NCBI GenBank assembly: GCA_029204225.1
Contig: CM055103.1
Span: forward strand, 45,854,611 to 45,918,610
From: Diphasiastrum complanatum
Taxonomy: Eukaryota; Streptophyta; Lycopodiopsida; Lycopodiales; Lycopodiaceae
DNA: 64,000 bases
Direction of reading: 5' to 3'
Below the pieces are notes generated by a model. It had not been told where the DNA came from and searched no databases. It was given only the letters and a program-made list of their open reading frames with translations. A program made the position numbers and the translations under genes. Positions 37,400-47,043 of the stretch are shown here, piece by piece; positions within the stretch are counted from its first letter, which is position 1, and each line of letters opens with the position of its first letter.

Positions 37400-40300
37400 A
37401 GTAATGTCTTTTCCATGCCAATAGGCATATAAGACAAAAAATTACATATCAAGTGTGGTACAGTGGGAGCGTATGAAACGTTTCCATAGCAGAAAAGAAA
37501 TGCCAATGTACTACAACTATAACTATAAACATAAAATATTTCTAATGTCTAATGCTGCCAATATGATAATGGTATATCTCAGTGTCATCAGGGACTGCTG
37601 TTGTAAAGAAAGATGTGATGGGGATAATTCCTAGAGGTGGTCTCAATAAATGCTGCTGACGTTGCCAAGAAGGTCGTCTCTAAGCAGTGGCTCTGCGGGC
37701 AATATGAGTATGTGTAGTATGCCGTCTTTGGTCTCTATGTCGTAAAGAGTCACTGTCGTCGTCACTATCATCCGCTCTAAGGTCCGTACGAAATCTCCTG
37801 CGAGAGAAAAACAATGTAATCTGGAGCTGTGCATCAGGATGAGCAGGTGGTTGGTGTAGGTCCCGTCGCAGTAAAAACGTCTCTCTGATCATAAGTGCGA
37901 CACATCGTGGATCATCATATGCTTTATAAAACCGCAATGTGACACCATGCCGATCACCTATGGCACAAAGATATGGACATGTAGATATTGCCACATCAGT
38001 TACACAGGTGGGCTCTCATGCATCAAGGTGCATTTATTACGTTTGCGAGGGTACGAGATTACCCCTTGCCTAACAATACTCACTCCTGTTGCATCGGACA
38101 AGGCTGGCCCTTCGAGGTTGGGGCCGAGAGTGAGAGGTAGGCACTCCCTCTCAGTTGATTCTAAAGTGTTCAATGTCCAATGTTCACATGTGACCATTGA
38201 CGTGTGACGTCAGACGTGTCACGTTGTTTCATTTCATTATTTCAAATTTGATAATTTATTTTTGTCATCTTATGTTTTCAAACTCCAGAGAGATTAGAAT
38301 GACTTGTTACTTGAAAAATGTGCTTTTTAAATCATAAACTAGTCACTACTTTTCAGTGGTTCACCGGGCACCTAAATTGAAATTTTGAATTGTTTTTTTG
38401 GCAGATCGAGATGCAGTGGCACGGCCAGAGGCTACCACATTACGCGCCTTGGTTGCCTATCGCTCACCCCTCTATTCTCATGGAGAGGATGAAGCTTCAG
38501 ATAAGGCAGGGCCTAGTAGTTGGCCTTGCTCGCCTTCTGGTATTAGATCCTCGACACCGCCTCCAGCCACCATGCCATAGCATCCACCATCGAGAGGGAG
38601 AGGTAGACGGGGCTGCACTACATAGCTGGGGGGGTAGGGACTACTATGTGTCCAGCTTCTCTCCCAGAGCCCATGGCGGAGCAGAGATTGCAGTTCGACA
38701 ATTGTTCTACACTTGCGATTTGCCATTCCATCTAGCTAGGACTCCGGCATGGAGGGAGGGTGATGACTACAATGAGTGCTATCGGGCAGGTGTGGCCGGG
38801 GCCGTTGTGAGACTCTTAGGACGAGGGCACTTGTGGCCAAGTGAGCTTTAGTTGACCAAGCTCTTAGGACTAGGGCACTTGTTGCCGAGTGAGCTGCAGT
38901 TTACCAGCAGTTAGAGCCCCTCAGGAGGGCACGGGTCTAGTATGCACTCTAATACGCTATGCCAATTCAAGTTTTGAGTTTTCAACATTGCAATTTGCCC
39001 TTTTTACTTTTGTCTCTCAAGTTTGAAGTTTCACTTTCAAGTTAAGTTTTAGCTTTGAAGTTTGAATTTTTCCATTTTGGATTTAGGGTTCAGGGTTTGG
39101 ACTTTGAGCTTCAGTCTTCAACTTCGCAATATGTATTATGTGGCATGCCATATTCACTTTTAACTTTCAAGTCTTAGGAAATTAGAATAAGGAAATTGGA
39201 ATCATGATTGATCGATCTGAGATCATTGATCATTGCAATTTGCTATAAGCCTAAGATGTTGTCACCTGTGAACTAGGTTTGGCTGCATCATCATATCTGA
39301 TGGTTGGAGCGATGCAAGATGGCGCCACATATTGAATATCTCGGTGTCTTCCTACATGGGGACAATGTTTTTGAGATCCATCAATACCTCTGGGGTGGCA
39401 GTGACTAGCGATTACATGTTCACACATATTCGCGCTGCCATTGAGGGTGGGGCCACAACAAGTAGTACATGCTTATAGTATCATCATTCATGTATGAGGT
39501 ATGTACTATGTACAATGTTGAATGCTCACAATTGAAATTTGGATTATCGATGACCAATCATGATTCACTTAAATTCCATGCACATTACATTGTATAGGTT
39601 GTCACGGACAATGCGGCGAATTGCGTTGTCATGGGGTAGGCTTGTTAATGAGACCTACTCCCACATCTTTTGGAGACCTTGTGCTGCACATTGCCTGGAC
39701 CTCTTGGTCGAGGATGTAGCCAAGATACCATGGGTCAGGGAGGTGCTAGACATAGGACAATCCTTGGTGAGAATCATCACCAAGAGGCCAAGAGCCTTGG
39801 GCATCTTTAGGAGACACTCTACCGTGGATGTCTTGAGACCTGCCCCCACCAAGTTTGTAACTCAATGTGCAGAAATCATTATTGTCACTTGTACTAATGC
39901 TTTGAAGTGTGAAATTTTCAAGTTTGAAACTCGGATGATCATCATTGTACTAATGCAAAGTCTGGAATGCAATGCAGGTTTGCATTAATGTTCCTAGTCA
40001 TCACAACAGCCCAAGGGCAGGAGTTACTATTGGAGAATTGCTCATCTGTCAAGACTCCAAGAGTATCGCCCATCTCAACGATTTCCAATGTAACCTGTTT
40101 AATGCTAGAACATACTAAGTTACTAGTCCCCACGGGCCACAAAATTCTAATAGAACCCCCCCAATAGGAAAATAAACCACAAAAAAGAAGAAGGGGTTCG
40201 AACCTTTTTGCGATTTGAACTGAGCTAGCTGGTTCGATTCGGTTCAAATCGGCCGATTTGAATCAGTGTGCAACCTTGCTTGTGCTAATAGTAAAGTCAA

Positions 40301-43300
40301 TATTTCATAGTTAATTTTGCATGTCCCTACAACTACTCTTAGAATCACATACCTATGGTTATTTATGGGTAACCAAGTTCCTAGCCCATGAAAAGCCATG
40401 CACAAGGTCCACTTCAGAGACTTAACTTCATTTTAGCTTTTCTGCCTTATGATTATTTAAACAGTTTGCAGGATTCCATGCATGCATAAGGTAAGTACAG
40501 TTTGGATGATCCTGCAGTCATGATCTTGAGCCTTAGCTAGTCTATAAACCCAACCTAGAGTCCAGCTTCTTCTTATCACTACCATGGTACCTAAGCAATT
40601 TTCTAACTACCAACCACGATCCATTAAGTACCAGATCACCATTGAGTAGCCAGTCCACTCTAGCTACCCAGTAGACAGTCCCTTCGTTTAGTGAAGGGTT
40701 GTCCAATGTAATGTCCCTTCTCACATTCCAATACAGATGATTTTACAATATGTAATACTTTTAGGCATTTGATAATACCGTCAAATGCACAAATATGCCC
40801 ATCATGAAAGTAATGTGTGATTCCCAAATAACAATAAGCGAATTAACCTGGGTTATGACTTTGCGCAAATGAGAAATTTTATGTTTGAATTTATGACCTC
40901 GGGTTTTCATCTGTCTTGCTTGATTTGGTCTTGGCTGTGTTGTCAGTTGGATGCTTAATGAAATTGACCAGTATTTTTGGTCCTTGATCCCTTGGCAGAT
41001 GGCTGGTGGCTATAGTTCTTTTTGGCATTTATGTATGTTGGTGGTGCTCAAGTTTTATGTTCTACAATGGTGTTTGATGGTTTCTCTATCCTCTTGAATT
41101 TGACCTTGGTGGTTATGAACTGTCTGCAGGGCATCCAAGTTATTGTGGATGATTCTGGTGGTTTTTCAGGAGTAGCTTCTGATCTACTGGAAGGCCTGAT
41201 GGATGATTTTGGAAAAAGTCCATTCATGCTATTCACTGTTCGGCCTCCTCGGATAGATGTGCAGAGTAGTTCCATGAAGAATTCCATTGTTGAAACGCTT
41301 CACGATGCTGTTTCATTCTCTAAGCTTTCATCTCTTGTCGATCTAGTCGTCCCTTTGCAGGTTCCTAACTTTGGGAGAAGTAAGTTCCATCTCTTTAATC
41401 GTCTGTTGGATCAAAGCATGCATGTTATTCAAGACATGATTACCTTGCACATACAATGGACCACTGTGTCTTGGAATAAAGGGAGTTAGTACCCAAAAAA
41501 TACATTGGTAACATATTTTGAAGCTTTGTTGTCAGTAACTAGAGACTCTTTTGATGGTCATCATTTAACAATTTTCAGGGTACTCGATAATTGCTCTTCA
41601 TGGACGACCTTGTCATATGAATGTACACAAGTAGTTGTTCTTGCTAATGATATGCATGCATAAAGTGAACATACAAGTGCGACCTTTCATGTAACTGCAG
41701 TGTCTAGAATTCACCTTCAATGGGGCACATTCAAGATTCTTTTAATAATGAAATTCCATAACTTAACTTTTGCACTTGCTGTGGTGGTGTCAAAATGCAC
41801 TGCAATGAATGAATTTGGATGAGCCATGGCAACCCTTCTAAATTCAACTCCATCAATGTGGTTCATTATGTGCACTAAAGCCAGCCACAATTTTGCTAAG
41901 AGTGATTTACAAATTATTTGTCCTGTTTTTGTCTTCGATAATCCAATGTGCCAAACCACTTCGAAGCTTGGAGTGTCTTAGTTTGTCTGGAAACTGTTAT
42001 TTCCTTAAAATGGTTTTTTGACATTAGTACCAGAGATTGCCAGAGAATCATCTGAAAAATTGCTTAAAACATCACAATATAAGTGCTTGTGCAATACAAT
42101 TGCTGTCTTTTAAACCACCATATACCTGGACCTTGACTCAATATGAGCTACAAATCACATTCCAGAACGTCTGTAATTTCGAAAATGGTTTTGTTGACAT
42201 TTTAAGGTTATTTTTCCATGTAGCAATATAATATCATTTGAATAGTGCCTAAAAACCAAAAAATGCTAGACAAAGAGTGTATTGTGATGGGTAAACACAA
42301 TCGACTGTGTTTGCATGTGGTTAAAATATGTTAAAATCATGAGTGTGTAAACCTCAAAGACATTACGCTCGGAAAGTTCACTCAAAGTTGACCATCTGTA
42401 CGAAGTTGTGAATTCTGCCCCTCTGGTCAGAATCCCATGTGCACACAAAATCGCCAATGGTTCCTGCTCCACGGGGGGCAGGGGGGGGGGAAGCCACAGA
42501 GATGGATATTATTATTTTGAACATTTTCCTTAGGGGTTCAACAGAACTCCATCAGAAAATCGACAGTAAATAATAAAATGTAAAAGTGACCTGGGGTCAG
42601 GGGTCACTGCCAGACTCCAGTGAGCCATGTAATGGGCAATTACTTTTATGGAGAAATATCAATGATCAATCTTAAGAGGATTTTGGTTGGAATATAGAAT
42701 ATGCACAACGAATCAATTGTGAATTTCATCAAAAAAAAATTCAATGAACCTGTTTTATTTGGCATAAAGTCATACAAAAGTTTAAAAACAAAACATTTTG
42801 AAGTTGTTGCTTTGGTAGATTGTTACTACTGTTGCTTAATCATCGTGTTACCTTTTTTCTTGTGTAAAGTTGTGGGTTTCTCCCCACCTCCCAGTAAAAT
42901 TGCATGAATTTAAGGTTGCATCATTCTAATATCTCAGCATATTTGACAGACTTTTCTCATACTGCCTGTTGATTGTAAATTTGAAAATTCTTGACCTGTT
43001 TTTTGGCCACCTTTACTTCTTTGAGTTTCTTTGTTTCTGTTCCAAGTCTTTTCCATCCGGCTACATTTGTTAGAGGAATTAGGTTGATTTCCCACCATCA
43101 AGCCTCTCCATCCTCACTTCATAGGATTGTGCGCACAAGTGCACTTCTACCTTATGATTATGTAAATTTTTTTTTTCTTTTCTTCATGTTTGCGCAATGT
43201 GCAAACTATTGACATTTTTTTTCCGAATCTCTTTGCCTGTTATCTTAAGAGTTTGATGCTTATGTGTGATCATTGTTCATTAAAGAGATTATCCATTTTT

Positions 43301-45316
43301 GTGATTATCAATGGTAACATTGTTCTGTGCACGATATGTTTTAATTGCGTTTATGTTTAGTTCTTTTATAGTACACCTATCTTTGACCAGATGCTTACTT
43401 TTAATATGCTTTTGCTATTATGACCTAGGCTAGCTAGGTGTTTGTTTTTCAGAAAATGAGATACGAAAAAGTTTGGATAGATAAAAAACGTGTCATGTCT
43501 ACAAGTTCCTTGCTAGTCATGGCAATTAGGTTTCAAAGTCTCCCTATTTTGTGTTCCATCATGCATGCAATATGTGTAATCATGTTATTGTTGGCTACAG
43601 GTGAACTTTCAAGGCATTTATGCATTAAGGAGTCCAGTTTTTTCCATACCAGTGCTGTATATGCTGCAGCAATTAGTAACATAACTCTACCATTTAGGAT
43701 GAGAAATTTTGGACCATCTGAGTCTTATACTCTAAATATTGGAAGTTGTGACATGGGAGGCATGTTGAGGTCACTCACGTGGTCTTCTGCTAGGAAAGTT
43801 GCAGAGTTGGCTACTGCTTTACCTGCTCCTGCAGTTCCAGGTCTGTGAACTCGGAACTTAAGCTTTAAAGGGTTTCAAGTGAAACAAAAGATGAAGGTGT
43901 TAATTCTTCTTCAGGCTGTCTATGGTGCCTGGGGAGCCATCTTGAATCTATCGTGCACTTTCTAGTTTCTTGTGAGATCTATGTTGCTCATAATTTGCCT
44001 GGCATGTGGTCTCACATGGATATTCAAGAATGGTGTTTGTTTTAATAAGAGCACTAATATTCTTACCTTGTTTATGTGACGGTTTATGAAATCCAGTGAA
44101 CAAAAACTTGACTACTTAAATATACAATATAAAATTTCCTTACATCAAACATTGTATGTATCATAGCTTTAGAAGAAACTTTTATTGAAAATTTTGATAT
44201 CTATTCCTGGAGCTACGATATTTAATATGAAAAGATCAGTTTGTTAAATAATTGGCAGGTGCTAATGAGTCCCTGGATTTGACTAAGCTGATATCTTTGA
44301 GTCCCTTCGGGCAGAGTAGTGTTGACGAGTCTCTTTCTGTGGAGGCCATCGTTTTTCAAGGTGCTCGACTCCTGGGTATGAAAAGCTACACCTTGCACAT
44401 GTAACGTTTATCTGAACAGAACTGAGCATTATTGGTGGATATGCTTGCTGAAAGTTCAATATTGCACACTTTTACAGAACTTTATGGAGTTTATGGTCCT
44501 AGGCTATGTGGGTGGACTCCGGTTGAAGATTTCATGTTTCTCTTATTATTCATTTCGTGATACTTCAACCAATCGATTCTATCCTTTTTAATTAACTTTG
44601 AATTTTGCACAAGTACGTTCTATTTTCTCCTCATGAATAATGTTGTCCTTAGGCTCCTTCCCATCAGATATGTTGATCTATGGGGTGCTTCTAGGCTCTA
44701 GGGGCTGGGACTGTCTACCAGGAATGGTCTAGTGGCTTGTGTGTATGGCTGGTTGGCCCTTCCGTTGCAATGAGGGCTAAGATGGAAGGCATTGCTTGTG
44801 GGTTCTTCAAGCTTATTCTTGCAGGTTCGTGGATTGTTTTCACTGCCTTATGGAAGGATTGTAGGCTGTCCTTATCACTGTGCTGTCCCTAAAGTGCTAT
44901 CACTGCTCCATGATGTTGTAGTTTTTCTGTTGAAGCTGCTTTGCTATCCTAAAAGGTGGTCGTTATTGCTTACTGGTCTAGTGCTTCCTTTCAATCAGTA
45001 TTTGCACAATTGACTGCCTCTACAACTTTTTTTGCTGCCTCTCAATCTATTATGGACCATCTAGCTTACAATCCTTACTCTCAAAAGAGTTCTTTGCTGG
45101 TCATTATCATTGCTATTCGTGGAGAGTGTATTCACTATTTTTGACAGCGATGGCTGCCTCCTAATCCTTCGCTGCCCATTTAAGGCACAATCATTCCTCT
45201 TTGAAAGTCCACTGTCATCTTTGCCAAATTCACAAGCAGCTGATGAGATGTATTTAAAATTATTTGGATAATGTTTTGAAATTATCTAGTTGCAAGGTAG
45301 AAGAGAAAGACATTAA

Positions 45317-45390
<74 letters not shown>

Positions 45391-47043
45391 CTCTCCAGCC
45401 TTCCTCTCTGGGCTCCTTCCACATCTGTGGCCAGTAAGCCACTTTATTTCCCCCGTCACTTCAGTGAACTCCTAAGCATTGGCCTCTGTAGAGTTTGTTT
45501 CCACTACTAATGTGCATGGTGGCAGCCAGCCACAGCTATTTTGTACTCTTCCTCCTTGGATGCTTCAACTGGAAATCTGCCATTTGCTGTCAGCGTTTCC
45601 TCTCGCAGAGGTGACGTACAGGACAACCAGCAAAGCAACAATTCTCTCTCCATTACGATTTGAAACAGCCACTACATATCTTCATGCTTTTCTCCATATG
45701 GTGATCTGACACAACATATATAGCTAGCTGGTAAGTTTTTGGTAAGAGAGTTTTATGAACTCGACCACTCTTGACTATTCCTTCCTGACTATATGTATGG
45801 TGTATGCGGCACTCCATGACTCAGTTGGCCAAATATTATTTGTCAGCTAACACAACTCTGGATCTGCCATTGTTATGCACGTATCTTGCAGTTGCAAGAA
45901 GATAACATATCAGATGCAGATTGGGAAGATCTTTGTTCAGTTGTAAGGAAGATTGGCAATATGCATGTAGCTGGGTCAAAAGTTTAAGCACGATCACTCT
46001 TGCTTCAGAGATTGCTAGTGGTCAAAGACTACTGAGGATGTAATGTGACTGGCTTTTTGGCTGGTCCTTGATTTGGAAATTTTCCCTACCACTTTTTTTT
46101 GGGGGGGTTTTGGGGTCTTGGACCCTTTATATCATATGTAATGTATGCATGTGATCTTATGATGAATAAGAATGCCATGCACCATCACAAGCATACATTA
46201 CACATGATATAGAGGTCCAACAAACCTTATCGTAGTAGCATGCATGCACCTTAGGATTCGCTTACATGTCATCGTCCTTAAGTGAAATGTGGAGAAACTT
46301 TGCCGAGACACATGACAGGATCCAAGATCGTGTTACTACGAATTTATTGCAAGTCATAAGATGCCATGTGTTCAGTAAATAGCACAGCTACTGAGAGGCA
46401 GAGTAGCAAGGTGAATTATATCACATGCTGTGGCTCATTTCTGTTATATTCAGTGGTAGTTCAGGCTTCTATCAATGGAATATGGTGAAATTTTGATTGT
46501 TCTTGGTTGAATAAACAAATAGAGGTTCAGGCTTTACTTTTATCAAATGGTTCAGTGAGAAGCATAACATAAAGGGGGTTTTACTTGGCTGCAGGCTCAA
46601 AAGGTCGAGCTTCAATTGTGGATGTTGTGAACTCTGCATATGGTAGTAATCGGAATCGCTCTAAGGGAGTTAATTTCGCTCATTTGGCAGTGTCTCTTTG
46701 CCCATTGGCCATCCCTTTACCTTTCCCTAAGATTTTTAGATCTTCTGTTGGGCACTATGGAGATATTTTGGCTGACGGAAGCATACAGAAACAAGTCAGA
46801 TCAGATGTTAGTTCTGTTCCAGTAGTCGGGAGACTGAAGACCAGTCAAGTTGCCATTCCTTACATCAAAGAAAAAATTACAGATCTTCAACGATTTGGCA
46901 TTTCTAAAGCTTCAGCAGGTTCCTCTCTACTCCAGCAGTGGGGCTTCCCAAGTGAGGAGGCGTGTGATTTGAAAGAATCCCTTTTAGAGATGGTTGCAGG
47001 ATTTGGAGGAAATATGGACACAAGCACTTCAGACTCAGATTAA
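18917..47043 (+). CDS. DML1: Misato/DML1-like tubulin-family protein (nine coding exons)
   Basis: This encodes a plant homologue of Misato/DML1, a tubulin-like protein linked in yeast and animals to mitochondrial distribution and morphology. The plant role is little known. The spliced product is 577 residues. Residues 1-100 match the Misato segment II/tubulin-like N terminus (LTLQVGDFANFVGSHFWNFQ; YRIGETRHGVETYTPRLLAL). Residues about 100-390 match the DML1 tubulin-like domain (NKFLQSLDEE; VQFWTDYLKAHTHPSSLFEI; FVEECDHLQGIQVIVDDSGG; FHTSAVYAAA; LPFRM). Residues 429-577 match the conserved C-terminal part (LCPLAIPLPFPKIF; QQWGFPSEEA) with an acidic SDSD end. All eight introns are GT-AG and all joins keep frame. 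Intron lengths are 1.4, 5.9, 3.4, 1.1, 9.8, 2.2, 0.4 and 2.2 kb. The start is chosen by family alignment (MKELLTLQ). Exon limits are read by eye from sequence and homology, not from transcripts. Confidence 0.92.
20404..20505 (+). CDS. DML1: DML1 coding exon 2
   Basis: Encodes residues 25-58 (DEVLGLAEDP to YRIGETRH). The acceptor is ATGATAG and the donor is GTATGT. Phase 0 at both ends. Confidence 0.92.
21817..22094 (+). other. Ala/Pro-rich open frame with (GCN) repeats in intron 2
   Basis: An open frame from ATG 21834 encodes MGNPISTLFLPPSPSPNP followed by an Ala-rich run. It then reads FQPYTPSDQQPSTSANK up to a possible donor (AACAAA then GTAATT, 22089). It looks like the first exon of an unrelated gene or a captured fragment, but no domain is recognisable. 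GCT/GCA repeats alone can keep frames open, so I do not call it a gene. Confidence 0.3.
22313..22516. mobile_element. Word-repeat element C (GGAAC/GGTTC word)
   Basis: The left island (22313-22370) is packed with GTTCC/GGAAC variants, including CGTTCC-GATCT-GGAACG. The middle is AT-rich with a poly-T run. The right island (22463-22516) has TTCGAACTGG, GGTTCAAACCGG and TTCGAACGATTGAACCG. It is non-coding and has the same architecture as elements A, B and D. Confidence 0.5.
23270..25170 (+). mobile_element. LINE (non-LTR) reverse transcriptase remnant in intron 2
   Basis: Broken frames read in order as a LINE reverse transcriptase. They are an NNYRTIM start, STTDHIITLHAITEQAKHRR, VVDFRKAFDFFPRALLIQRL (23500-23560), then, after an insertion, DDADVVSLLSSTIEGLQRHL and LHAFCTRWGLQVNILKTES (23880-24010). 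SSYTYLGVAFRWSHF and YLAEAWCTCL follow, and a C-terminal RCLAYYEIRGQYYCLF at 25055-25110. The catalytic YADD is degraded to a form ending in DDAD. There are many stops and no intact ORF. Family assignment beyond LINE is not attempted. Confidence 0.8.
23648..23884. mobile_element. Word-repeat element B (CGATTC word), inserted in the LINE
   Basis: The left island is a perfect hairpin: AGCGATTCTAG (23648-23658) and CTAGAATCGCT (23669-23679). The middle is AT-rich with poly-A and poly-T. The right island (23827-23884) carries GCGATTCTGGG, GCGAATCTCAAATCGCGAT and AATCGTGATTCA. It separates two adjoining blocks of the LINE reverse transcriptase, so it inserted after the LINE. Confidence 0.55.
26402..26447 (+). 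CDS. DML1: DML1 coding exon 3
   Basis: A 46-base exon encoding GVETYTPRLLALDLR plus the first base of a Gly codon. The acceptor is TTGCAG and the donor is GTAATT. Confidence 0.9.
26641..27092. mobile_element. Word-repeat element D (GGATCG word)
   Basis: The left island is a hairpin with perfect 11-base arms CGATCTGGGAA (26642-26652) and TTCCCAGATCG (26666-26676). The right island (26967-27084) starts GCAGCGGATCG and ends CGATCCGCTGC, again perfect inverted arms. Between these arms are many GATCCG/CGGATC variants. It ends in CTGCAACACTGG. It lies within intron 3. Confidence 0.55.
27093..29817. other. Intron 3 remainder, no gene supported
   Basis: AT-rich. It holds a small tandem repeat (27733-27809) and, around 28890-29390, LTR-like sequence in minus orientation with a TATA-like TCTATATATTG. 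No protein domain is recognised. Confidence 0.35.
27733..27809. repeat. 27-bp tandem repeat, three copies
   Basis: The unit begins GTAGCTTAAAGAGACCTCAA. Copies at 27733, 27760 and 27787 are essentially identical, the last losing its 3' end. Being a multiple of three it gives an SLKRPQTLS-type repeat in a short frame that is probably not coding. Confidence 0.93.
29818..29896 (+). CDS. DML1: DML1 coding exon 4
   Basis: Completes the split Gly codon, then encodes SLGAVRSCGSLYNKAPHGDS and the start of a split Trp codon. The acceptor is TCTACAG and the donor is GTGAGC. Confidence 0.9.
30955..31333 (+). CDS. DML1: DML1 coding exon 5
   Basis: Residues 101-226 after completing Trp100. It contains KNKFLQSLDEE, GVQFWTDYLKAHTHPSSLFE and FVEECDHLQ, all diagnostic of Misato. 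The donor is GTTGGA. The 9.8-kb intron 5 follows. Confidence 0.93.
31368..31466. repeat. 52-bp tandem duplication just after exon 5
   Basis: TATGATTGATTTATTGCCTA starts at 31384 and again at 31436. Flanking AAAAAATATTT is also duplicated. It lies 35 bases into intron 5. Confidence 0.9.
32080..32640 (-). mobile_element. LTR-like fragment, minus orientation, in intron 5
   Basis: The minus strand shows a TATA-like GTATATATAGGAGG (plus near 32435) and a purine-rich lead-in around 32600. No coding domain is attached directly. Class is uncertain. Confidence 0.35.
33060..34200 (+). mobile_element. Ty1/copia integrase to early reverse transcriptase in intron 5
   Basis: Plus-strand copia pol remnant. 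The integrase end reads LRSANGGEYSSKEF and FTPAYTPQYNGVVERRNKTL (33090-33220), with the catalytic Glu in VVERRN kept. Then come YLLNRSPTKV, GRKPDVSHLRVFGSIVYAHI (33285-33430) and FLGYDSLEKGYKLYDLEGKK (33447-33510). After a broken Asp/His/Lys-rich spacer, the reverse transcriptase start reads WRKAMDEEYDSIMKNKTWRL and GCKWVYRTKYKSDGSIDKHK, stopping near GYAQQL at 34190. The catalytic part of the reverse transcriptase and RNase H are gone. Confidence 0.88.
34217..34278. repeat. 31-bp perfect tandem duplication
   Basis: AAGCTATGAAAGCAGCACAT starts two abutting identical units at 34217 and 34248, immediately after the copia fragment ends. Confidence 0.93.
34279..35849. other. Decayed LTR-element DNA with a degenerate repeat
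   Basis: 34290-34640 looks like an LTR in minus orientation, with GGCTATAAGTAGGG near 34375 on the minus strand. At 34793, 34852, 34902 and 34948 the phrase CCAAGGTATCC or a variant recurs, each followed by GCCC six bases on. On the minus strand this gives an Ala-Leu-x-Ile-Pro-Trp repeat. No domain is recognised. Confidence 0.4.
35850..36960 (+). mobile_element. Probable LTR end and leader of a copia-like element
   Basis: GTTTGCA/TACA-GGCTGTCCAGC-type phrases recur at about 35930, 36010 and 36090. A primer-site-like CGGTATCAAAGC (36229-36240), two changes from TGGTATCAGAGC, follows. After it come Gln/His-rich and Ser-rich broken frames that could be gag. An inverted match to GCTGTCCAGCGCCC occurs near 36968. 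Only the class is suggested, and weakly. Confidence 0.35.
37335..37395. repeat. (AG)30 microsatellite
   Basis: Uninterrupted AG tract of 61 bases in intron 5, between LTR-like debris and the hAT remnant. Confidence 0.97.
37940..39990 (+). mobile_element. hAT transposase remnant (BED finger and DUF659) in intron 5
   Basis: Pieces in order: a BED-type zinc finger (WTCRYCHISYTGG, KVHLLRLRGYEITPC; 37970-38065); a linker; a segment reading LFYTCDLPFHLARTPAWRE (about 38700-38757), which matches the region before the catalytic core. Next is GWSDARWRHILNISVSSYMG at about 39300, with SINTSGVAVTSDYMFTHI. Then TDNAANCV, SHIFWRPCAAHCLDLLVEDV and ITKRPRALGIFRRHS (39605-39860), the DUF659 core. Gaps between the pieces look like introns or decay. 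The dimerisation domain is missing here, but a matching type occurs on the minus strand at 16.6-17.5 kb. Confidence 0.82.
40194..40277. mobile_element. Word-repeat element E (GGTTCGAATC word)
   Basis: A compact island with GGTTCGAACC (40195-40204), GGTTCGATTCGG and a perfect 20-base palindrome TTCAAATCGGCCGATTTGAA (40243-40262). It closes with GTGCAACCTTGC. Only the right half of the architecture is visible. It lies in intron 5. Confidence 0.45.
41130..41379 (+). CDS. DML1: DML1 coding exon 6
   Basis: Residues 227-309. It holds GIQVIVDDSGGFSGVASDLL, the equivalent of the tubulin glycine-rich loop, and ETLHDAVSFSKLSSLVDLVV. The acceptor is CTGCAG and the donor is a perfect GTAAGT. Confidence 0.93.
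41380..43600. other. Intron 6, no gene or clear TE seen
   Basis: AT-rich. A G-run (CGGGGGGCAGGGGGGGGGG, near 42470) is the only striking low-complexity feature. Short frames on both strands lack domains. Confidence 0.4.
43601..43840 (+). CDS. DML1: DML1 coding exon 7
   Basis: Residues 310-389. It contains FFHTSAVYAAAISNITLPFR and ELATALPAPAVP. The acceptor is GCTACAG and the donor is GTCTGT. Confidence 0.92.
44259..44375 (+). CDS. DML1: DML1 coding exon 8
   Basis: Residues 390-428 (GANESLDLTKLISLSPFG to GARLL), a poorly conserved part of the family. It is supported by TTGGCAG/GTATGA splice signals and by phase with both neighbours. Confidence 0.82.
44376..46594. other. Intron 8 with a TC microsatellite
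   Basis: No domain is recognised. It holds the TC tract at 45320-45388 and unremarkable AT-rich sequence. A short frame at 45896-45988 with good splice signals is discussed under rejected observations. Confidence 0.4.
45320..45388. repeat. (TC)34 microsatellite
   Basis: Uninterrupted TC tract of 69 bases in DML1 intron 8. Confidence 0.97.
46595..47043 (+). CDS. DML1: DML1 coding exon 9 (terminal)
   Basis: Residues 429-577 and TAA. It contains GRASIVDVVNSAYG, FAHLAVSLCPLAIPLPFPKI and a Ser/Asp-rich end, matching the conserved C terminus. The acceptor is GGCTGCAG. Confidence 0.93.

Noticed and set aside
38390-38851. A 153-codon plus-strand frame considered as an independent gene.
   Set aside because: Its end matches the segment preceding the hAT catalytic core, so it is part of the hAT remnant.
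45896-45988. An exon-like frame (LQEDNISDADWEDLCSV) with acceptor CTTGCAG and donor GTAAGG between DML1 exons 8 and 9.
   Set aside because: Exon 8 ends in phase 1. Including this segment would give a stop within five codons, and joining exon 8 directly to exon 9 matches the family.
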